From contig JACZTL010000021.1 of the NCBI GenBank assembly GCA_022573715.1, positions 1-57,853 of the forward strand: a DNA stretch of 57,853 bases, given 5' to 3'. Positions 52,860 to 57,853 of this stretch are shown piece by piece (the first letter of the stretch is position 1; every line of letters starts with the position of its first letter). The notes under the pieces were generated by a model that saw only the letters and a list, made by a program, of their open reading frames with translations, ran no database searches and was not told the DNA's origin. The stretch comes from Bacteroidota bacterium. GTDB taxonomy: Bacteria > Bacteroidota > Ignavibacteria > Ignavibacteriales > Ignavibacteriaceae. A program made the position numbers and the translations under genes.

Positions 52860-53525
52860 ATGCCAATGGCTTTGGGGTTAGTTGAAACAAGGGGATTGGT
52901 AGCAGCAATTGAAGCAGCCGATGCAATGGTAAAAGCTTCAAATGTTAAACTTATCGGAAAAGAAGTAACCAAAGCAGCATTAGTTACAATTAAAGTTACA
53001 GGTGATGTTGCTGCTGTTAAATCTGCTGTTGATGCAGGAGCAGCCGCAGCTAAAAGAGTAGGAGAACTTATATCTACTCATGTCATTCCTCAACCAGATA
53101 AACAAATCGTTACAATAATTCCTGAAATTGGCAGTCAAGAAATTATTTCGCAGAAGAAAATAGAAGTTAAAGAGAAAGCAGAATCAGTTAGAACGCAGGA
53201 ACCAAAAAAGGAACCTATAATAGAAATTAAATCGGAACCAAAAGAAGAGAAACTGAAAACGGAAACAGCATCAGATACGATAGCAAGACTAAGGAAAGAA
53301 GCTTTAGGTGAAGAAAGTCTAGAACAAAAAAAATCAACTGATGAGTCAATTGAAATTTCTGAAGATAAAAAAATTCCTTCAATAAATTTAGAAAATCTCG
53401 AATCCTTTAATGTTCATCAATTAAGAAAATTAGGCAGAAGTACCGAAGGATTTCCTATCCAAGGGAGGGAAATCTCACGTGCAAACCGAAGTACGTTATT
53501 AGGGTATTTCAGGAATTTCGAATAA
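52860..53525 (+). CDS. BMC shell protein with long C-terminal extension
   Basis: 221 residues. Residues 1-92 are a BMC-H domain ([32 protein letters not shown]). Residues about 93-185 are a highly charged, low-complexity Lys/Glu linker. The final ~35 residues form a compact basic module with [20 protein letters not shown] followed by [14 protein letters not shown] linker plus terminal module on a shell tile fits a tether for cargo, for another shell part or for nucleic acid or membrane. It follows the plain BMC-H gene by 6 nt. The convergent hydrolase gene ends 7 nt away. Confidence 0.9.
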   Translation: MPMALGLVETRGLVAAIEAADAMVKASNVKLIGKEVTKAALVTIKVTGDVAAVKSAVDAGAAAAKRVGELISTHVIPQPDKQIVTIIPEIGSQEIISQKKIEVKEKAESVRTQEPKKEPIIEIKSEPKEEKLKTETASDTIARLRKEALGEESLEQKKSTDESIEISEDKKIPSINLENLESFNVHQLRKLGRSTEGFPIQGREISRANRSTLLGYFRNFE

Positions 53526-53532
53526 ACCTTTA

Positions 53533-54546
53533 TTACAAATTTCCCCTATCCACATCTTTTATAAATTTTATTACACCGGTCATAAAAACTTCCTGGTCAT
53601 CCCACATTGCCATGTGACTTCCGTTAGGACAGTATAAATATCTTCCGTTTTGTACTAGTTCACTTATCTCCTTCATATCTTCCGGGTTCATAGTATCATA
53701 TTTTGCACCTACTGCCAAAGTAGGGACATAAATATTTTTTAGTCTACTTGTAATTGTCCAGCCTTTCAGGTTGCCACCCGGAACAAATTCGCTGGGACCT
53801 TGCATAAATTCATAAACGTGTTGATTAGCATGCTTAAAACTTCGCATAACAGGTTCCGGCCATTCAGTCATACGCAAAATATGCCTGTTGTAATATTCCT
53901 TGAACACCATATCTAAATAAACAGGATTTTGGAAATCCTTTTTATCTTCGTAATATTTTAAAGAATCTAATAATGAAGGGCGAAGTTGATTCCTTAATTT
54001 TGTGTTGTAAACAACATATTTGTCAAAACTTGATGTCATATTGCAAATTATCAATCCTTTAAGATTCTGTTGGTATTTGGCGGCATATTCCATAGCGAGT
54101 ATACCTCCCCAAGAATTACCGAGCAGGAAAAAATTATCTTTATTAAGCCCTAATGCTTTTCTTACTTGCTCCACTTCCTCCACAAAACGTTCCAGTACCC
54201 AAAGACTGTCGTTGTCGGGTTGGTCTGAATAATACGAACCTAATTGATCGTACTCATAAAATTCAATATTAGCTTTCGGGAAAAAACTTTCGAAGCATTC
54301 CATATATTCGTGTGTAAAAGCCGGTCCTCCGTGGAGCAATAAAACCTTCATTGGACTGTTGCCGAATCGTTTTGTCCAAACCTTATACCCTTCTTTTAAT
54401 TTTATCATCTGCACACCACCGGCTTGATATTTACCGGGTGTTTTGAAATTTAAATAGTCATCATTATCGTCGTTGTTATTACACGATGAAAAACCAAGTA
54501 CTAATAACAAAATTAATGGTATTAAAAAGATTTTTTTTATTCGCAT
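53533..54546 (-). CDS. Proline iminopeptidase-like alpha/beta hydrolase lipoprotein
   Basis: 337 residues, S33-family alpha/beta hydrolase with a lipoprotein signal (lipobox FSSC at about residue 22) and an Asn/Asp-rich linker. Oxyanion loop LLHGGPAFTHEY, nucleophile GNSWGG, acid in AKYDTMNPEDM and catalytic His in NGSHMAMWD are all present. Likely removes N-terminal proline from peptides in the periplasm or at the surface; other esterase activity is possible. Confidence 0.88.
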   Translation of the reverse strand: MRIKKIFLIPLILLLVLGFSSCNNNDDNDDYLNFKTPGKYQAGGVQMIKLKEGYKVWTKRFGNSPMKVLLLHGGPAFTHEYMECFESFFPKANIEFYEYDQLGSYYSDQPDNDSLWVLERFVEEVEQVRKALGLNKDNFFLLGNSWGGILAMEYAAKYQQNLKGLIICNMTSSFDKYVVYNTKLRNQLRPSLLDSLKYYEDKKDFQNPVYLDMVFKEYYNRHILRMTEWPEPVMRSFKHANQHVYEFMQGPSEFVPGGNLKGWTITSRLKNIYVPTLAVGAKYDTMNPEDMKEISELVQNGRYLYCPNGSHMAMWDDQEVFMTGVIKFIKDVDRGNL

Positions 54547-54575
54547 TTTTGTTCCTGTTTATTTTATAAAAAAAA

Positions 54576-55085
54576 TTATATAGATCCTTCATCTGCAGTT
54601 GGACCATAAATAGCCGGAACAGGTAGATCATTCAATCTTAGATATACACCTAATTGTGCTCTGTGGTGAATTATATGGTTTAAAACAAAACTTCTAATTA
54701 CATCTGATTTAGGCATTGTAAAAATTGTATTTCCACCTGATAGTAAACTCCAATTCTCATTTAATTTTTCATCTGAAGTATTTGTTAGACTTTGTTTGGC
54801 TTCTTCGTTGTTTTTATCAAACAATTCCAACACTTCATTCTTATTTTCTGCTTTAGGGGGAATGAATTCCTCTCCCTCTTTTGGGTGCATATCAAACTCG
54901 TCCTTATCTAAAGTTGCATTTACCCAAGTTTGTACATTTGCTAAATGTGTAGCTAAATCTCCCATAGTAAAAGATTTTTCGTGAGGTCTCCAATTAAATT
55001 TATCGTCGGTTATTCTCTCTATTGTTTTACGTGTGTGTGTCATTTCCTGTTCAAATTCTGTTAAAAATAATTTTGATAAAGACAT
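54576..55085 (-). CDS. DinB-family protein
   Basis: 169 residues of a four-helix bundle. Metal-ligand histidines are in LATHLANVQTW near residue 48 and in LNHIIHHRAQLGVYLR near 140, as in DinB/YfiT-type thiol-dependent transferases. Ends with VPAIYGPTADEG, common in Bacteroidota members. Thiol cofactor and substrate unknown. Second DinB gene at 55817. Confidence 0.88.
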   Translation of the reverse strand: MSLSKLFLTEFEQEMTHTRKTIERITDDKFNWRPHEKSFTMGDLATHLANVQTWVNATLDKDEFDMHPKEGEEFIPPKAENKNEVLELFDKNNEEAKQSLTNTSDEKLNENWSLLSGGNTIFTMPKSDVIRSFVLNHIIHHRAQLGVYLRLNDLPVPAIYGPTADEGSI

Positions 55086-55186
55086 CTTTTCTCCATTGTA
55101 ATTAATAAATGTGAAGTGAACTTATATTTTATATAATTTATGATTCAATAAAATTACTATCAATATAAAATACTCATCCCTATAAT

Positions 55187-55576
55187 TTATTCTAAAAATC
55201 TTGATTTATGTTCCGGGCTCGGTAACCAGCAAAAATCTTTCTTCCCAAACCATTTATATCGATTATTTGATATAAACAAATAAAGGGGATCACGTATCAA
55301 TTTTGGTAAAACAATAAAAACATAAAGTAAATTCCAAAGTCCATTTAACTCTTTAGAGATTAATAAAGCAGCAGTGCTTTTAGTGTAAATTTTTTCGTTT
55401 TTAAGTAAGATTAATGTGTCAAATTCTTTATTTTTATATTCGTGCAGATGCAGTAATTTTTTTCCAGTTTCAGATTGAAATGAAACAAACTTAAATTTTA
55501 TATTTCTATCTCTTTTTATAATAAATTTTACTGAACTCACGCATAAATTACATACTCCGTCAAAGAAAACAATCAT
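55187..55576 (-). CDS. DCC-family thiol-disulfide oxidoreductase
   Basis: 129 residues with the family hallmark FFDGVCNLC (Cys9 and Cys12) followed by KFVSFQSETGK, a STAAL helix and a C-terminal YKWFGKKDFCWLP. Thioredoxin-like fold (DUF393); reaction unknown. It lies in a run of small minus-strand genes after a broken gene. Confidence 0.88.
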   Translation of the reverse strand: MIVFFDGVCNLCVSSVKFIIKRDRNIKFKFVSFQSETGKKLLHLHEYKNKEFDTLILLKNEKIYTKSTAALLISKELNGLWNLLYVFIVLPKLIRDPLYLFISNNRYKWFGKKDFCWLPSPEHKSRFLE

Positions 55577-55587
55577 AAATATATCAC

Positions 55588-55772
55588 TTATACTTTGTTT
55601 AAAAATAATATTCCTGGTGTACCGATAACACCCACTTCTTCTTTTACTTTATCAACATTGGGAGCATAAATAAAACTTTTATTTTTTCAATTTGAATTTT
55701 GTAGTGAAATCTAAATATATCATACCATTTGTTAAAATCTTTAACTCTATGATTAACATATAAATATGTCAT
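55588..55772 (-). pseudogene. Remnant of a small dimeric alpha/beta barrel (ABM-like) protein
   Basis: On the minus strand ATG at 55772 starts MTYLYVNHRVKDFNKWYDIF. The family ending (NVDKVKEEVGVIGTPGILFL, then NKV and stop at 55588) appears in a different frame. These are the first and last parts of a roughly 95-residue family with the HRVKDF.KW...F opening, so about a third of the middle is missing. It fills most of the gap between the DCC and second DinB genes. Confidence 0.65.
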
Positions 55773-55816
55773 TTAGATGAACTCCTTTATTTTAAAATAG
55801 TACAGATTTTTGGTTA

Positions 55817-56320
55817 CTAAGGTTTTGGCTTTCCCAGCCACAGCCAAACAATATAATCAACGGATGGGGGATCATAGCCAAGTTCTCTCAATTTCATATT
55901 TGCTTGTGCACGATGATAATTGCTGTGTGTTGCAACCTGGAGCATAGTATCTTTCATTGTAACTTGCTCAGGTTCTCTGCCAAATTTTTTTTCAATTCCT
56001 TTAGCCCAGGGAATTTGTACAATTTTCTCAAGCTGATTTTCACCACACTCATCAAGAAAGTTATTCAACTCGCTGTAATTTTCCTTGCTCCATTCTCTGA
56101 TTTCAATTAGGTTATTAAATTCATCTTCTTTTGGGTGATCTAACTTTTCATTTTTCCAAATTTTAAGAAAAAGAAATTGAACAAGGTGAATGTGATACAA
56201 AAGCAATTTTATCTTTTTATCGTTTTCAATAGTTGGAGATTGTTCAACAACTTTCCAGACTTCTGCATCTGCCCATTGCATATGCTTAAATAAATTTTTA
56301 ATAATTGATTTATCATTCAT
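55817..56320 (-). CDS. DinB-family protein
   Basis: 167 residues. Helix-bundle metal ligands: HIHLVQFLFLKIW near residue 45 and ATHSNYHRAQANMKLRELG near 140. Start MNDKSIIKNLFKHMQWAD resembles a DinB subgroup. It lies 8 nt after the YccF gene on the minus strand, so the two are probably co-transcribed. Substrate unknown. Confidence 0.86.
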   Translation of the reverse strand: MNDKSIIKNLFKHMQWADAEVWKVVEQSPTIENDKKIKLLLYHIHLVQFLFLKIWKNEKLDHPKEDEFNNLIEIREWSKENYSELNNFLDECGENQLEKIVQIPWAKGIEKKFGREPEQVTMKDTMLQVATHSNYHRAQANMKLRELGYDPPSVDYIVWLWLGKPKP

Positions 56321-56328
56321 TTTATATT

Positions 56329-56700
56329 TTATCCTATTACTTTATGTCCAAAAGGTGTAATTGCCAATGAAGCCAGTTTCAAATGTTGTTTTGCAAATGG
56401 AATTCCTATAATTGTAACAGCAAATAGCAAAGCAAAAATCAAATGAGTAGCGGCTATCCAAATTCCCCCTAATAAAACCCAAAGAATATTCATAAATGTG
56501 GAAAGAAATCCACTTGCTTCAGGTTTTTGTACAACTTCCTGTCCGAAGGGAAGTAAAGCAAGAATTGCTAATTTAAAACACTGAACACCAAATGGTATTC
56601 CGATTATTGTTAAACAAAGCAGAAATCCGCTTATAAAATATTCAATGCTGATTATTAACCCGCCGAATATTATCCAAATTATGTTGCCGATTAAACTCAA
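56329..56700 (-). CDS. YccF-family inner-membrane protein
   Basis: 123 residues holding two similar YccF repeats, each with IW..FGG/LLGG, a hydrophobic helix and TIIGIPF...KLA.LAI.PFG. Four membrane helices are expected. TTG start overlaps the stop of a short upstream frame (TTGA). Function unknown; the family is sometimes linked to ion or solute handling. Confidence 0.9.
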   Translation of the reverse strand: MSLIGNIIWIIFGGLIISIEYFISGFLLCLTIIGIPFGVQCFKLAILALLPFGQEVVQKPEASGFLSTFMNILWVLLGGIWIAATHLIFALLFAVTIIGIPFAKQHLKLASLAITPFGHKVIG

Positions 56701-56833
56701 TATTTCTTCTTCATATATTTTACAGATTTTTTAATTAGTTCCTTTAACGGTTCTGTATAAGAATAGTAGGGCAGAAGGTCTGCGATACTTTTCGGATTAA
56801 ACACAAACCTAATTTTTAATTTTTTACTTTTTA
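56697..56833 (-). pseudogene. C-terminal fragment of an unrecognised gene
   Basis: A minus-strand frame ending TGA at 56697 encodes IRFVFNPKSIADLLPYYSYT and then EPLKELIKKSVKYMKKK. It looks coding and its stop overlaps the YccF start, but upstream it runs only into a Lys-rich stretch and a stop. No convincing start exists. The missing N-terminus may have been replaced when the cassette to its right was inserted. The gap 56834-56949 otherwise holds the hairpin at 56852. Confidence 0.35.
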
Positions 56834-56851
56834 TCTTTTCTTTTCAAAAAG

Positions 56852-56869
56852 CCAAATTTAAAAATTTGG
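56852..56869 (-). terminator. Intrinsic terminator of the HEPN-motif gene
   Basis: CCAAATTT, 2-nt loop, AAATTTGG: a perfect 8-bp stem. Read on the minus strand it is followed by CTTTTT, about 80 nt after the stop of the gene at 56950-57756. Confidence 0.6.
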
Positions 56870-56949
56870 TTACAAGTAAATATGCACAAACCTATTGATT
56901 TAGCAATTACGTGCCCTATTATTTTTATACTTTGTTGTTCGTAGTGTTT

Positions 56950-57756
56950 TTAATAGATTGTCTTAATTATACCTTCAACACCAGTTAATAATTCATCCAC
57001 TTCTTCGACTGTTGGTTCTTTTTTCTTATTGTGGTCACAAAGATTTCTTATATCTCCAAGATGTTGGATTTTTCGCCAAACAGGTGTTTCGTAAACATCA
57101 GCGGTTTTTAATTTATCGTTGAAATCAGAAATCGATGGATTTTTCTTTAGATTTTTTATTTTATGATTTTGACATACTTGTCCCAAGTGTTTTTCTAAAA
57201 CAACTCCTGCGATTGCTCCAGCACCACGCATAAAACCTTTTTTATTCAATTCTTTTGCTGCATCTAATTCAGAGTCAAAAATATCTGCTTGAGTTAATTG
57301 TTGGATGTCAAAGAGAGTACTTTCAAATCTTTTAACAATAGACTTTACTATAAATAACTGTTGCTCAAACTGACTGATAGCGGCTTCTGGACCAACCTTT
57401 ATTTTGTTACTATATCCGTTTCTTAATACTAAATTTTGAAGATAATCTTCTATAACATAGTTGCCATAATCTATTGTTTTTCTGGTTTTTGGTTTTTCGT
57501 AAAGTTTGGTAAAATCTGCAATTCTATCAGGTAATAATTGCCTTAATAGAACAAGTGCTTCTGAATACCAAGTTTGATATCCTTCTTTGAATGGTTTTAT
57601 ATTCTTTTTGAAGTCATAATATTTTTTCTTCAATATTGGTTTCATTTGTTTCTCAAATTCTTCAGGGTAGCACTTAAATTGCATAGACCTGTGAAGCTTG
57701 TCTCCATCAGAGATTAAATTGTCAAGGTCTGTTTTATATTTTTCTAAATTCAGCAT
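56950..57756 (-). CDS. HEPN-motif protein in a probable cassette
   Basis: 268 residues of a widely distributed hypothetical family. N-terminal half helical (residues 1-130, with WYSEALVLLRQLLPDR). The C-terminal domain contains GAGAIAGVVLEKHLGQVC and IQHLGDIRNLCDHNKK, where RNLCDH matches the HEPN RNase signature (R, then N, three residues, H). HEPN proteins often act as RNases in toxin-antitoxin or anti-phage systems, though some are inactive. It starts about 36 nt after an attC-like core on the minus strand. Partner gene not visible. Confidence 0.7.
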   Translation of the reverse strand: MLNLEKYKTDLDNLISDGDKLHRSMQFKCYPEEFEKQMKPILKKKYYDFKKNIKPFKEGYQTWYSEALVLLRQLLPDRIADFTKLYEKPKTRKTIDYGNYVIEDYLQNLVLRNGYSNKIKVGPEAAISQFEQQLFIVKSIVKRFESTLFDIQQLTQADIFDSELDAAKELNKKGFMRGAGAIAGVVLEKHLGQVCQNHKIKNLKKNPSISDFNDKLKTADVYETPVWRKIQHLGDIRNLCDHNKKKEPTVEEVDELLTGVEGIIKTIY

Positions 57757-57791
57757 TTTTAAATTTTAAGGAATAGTTTTTTTTACATTAC

Positions 57792-57798
57792 GCCCAAC
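57792..57798 (-). repeat. attC-like R' core at the right edge
   Basis: The plus strand reads GCCCAAC, so the minus strand reads GTTGGGC, a perfect GTTRRRY box in the position expected ahead of a minus-strand cassette gene. The upstream minus-strand stretch (to 57853) would hold the rest of the site; no certain L' box was found there. Confidence 0.45.
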
Positions 57799-57853
57799 AA
57801 CTGCTATACGTACTGAGTAAAGTAAGAAATATTACTGATATAAATCATAGCAT

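Noticed and set aside
1-57853. CRISPR array or large tandem repeat
   Set aside because: No regularly spaced direct repeats with unique spacers were seen on reading through the window.

Overview
ORGANISM. The window is low in G+C and carries a type IX secretion locus (PorU and PorV homologues), a TPP-controlled TonB receptor operon, signal peptides ending in -AQ, and TAnnTTTG-type promoter elements. Together these point to the Bacteroidota/Chlorobiota group. The mix of secreted Ig-like/FN3 proteins, a metallopeptidase-propeller-Omp85 fusion and microcompartment shell genes suggests an Ignavibacteria-like lineage. That placement is inference from gene content, not from a phylogeny.

LAYOUT. (1) 1-2.5 kb: integron-style gene cassettes in + orientation. 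There is a complete attC site at 643-713 and two attC 3' halves at 39-57 and 1751-1769. The cargo is a GGCT-like protein, a small lipoprotein and an HNH-like antitoxin/RelE pair. A dead REP-associated transposase flanked by palindromes also lies here. (2) 2.6-7.2 kb: TPP riboswitch with a visible terminator/antiterminator switch, then TonB receptor, thiamine pyrophosphokinase and Na+/solute symporter. (3) 7.3-18.5 kb: housekeeping and envelope genes: frameshifted TerC, pyruvoyl arginine decarboxylase, TyrRS, SmpB, PabB-PabC fusion, a four-gene membrane/NHL operon, tRNA-Gln, and a cytochrome/YceI/DUF5777 operon. (4) 18.7-31.0 kb: a very AT-rich island with a nucleotidyltransferase, three radical SAM enzymes (two of them B12-binding type), three methyltransferases, two GT4 glycosyltransferases, a Wzx-like flippase and an amidohydrolase. 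Its product is unknown. (5) 31.1-45.4 kb: tRNA-Glu, ferredoxin, endonuclease III, HD hydrolase, then PorU, PorV, an M6-like protein with its zinc site replaced, a gluzincin/TolB-propeller/Omp85 fusion and a DUF5683-like protein. (6) 45.5-53.5 kb: Der, a CoA-disulfide-reductase-like enzyme, uracil phosphoribosyltransferase, a TPR protein, Rel, RuvX and two BMC shell proteins. (7) 53.5-57.9 kb, minus strand: S33 hydrolase, two DinB proteins, DCC protein, YccF, small gene remnants, and a HEPN-motif protein preceded by an attC-like core at the right edge.

HOW THEY WORK TOGETHER. The thiamine operon forms a salvage route: outer-membrane uptake, inner-membrane symport, then phosphorylation to TPP, repressed by TPP through attenuation. 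The T9SS operon pairs the sortase and its shuttle with a CTD-tagged protein. The radical SAM island has the shape of a surface glycolipid or small-molecule pathway and is the best candidate for an undescribed system. The orphan BMC pair, the inactive M6-like protein and the cassette cargo are secondary candidates.
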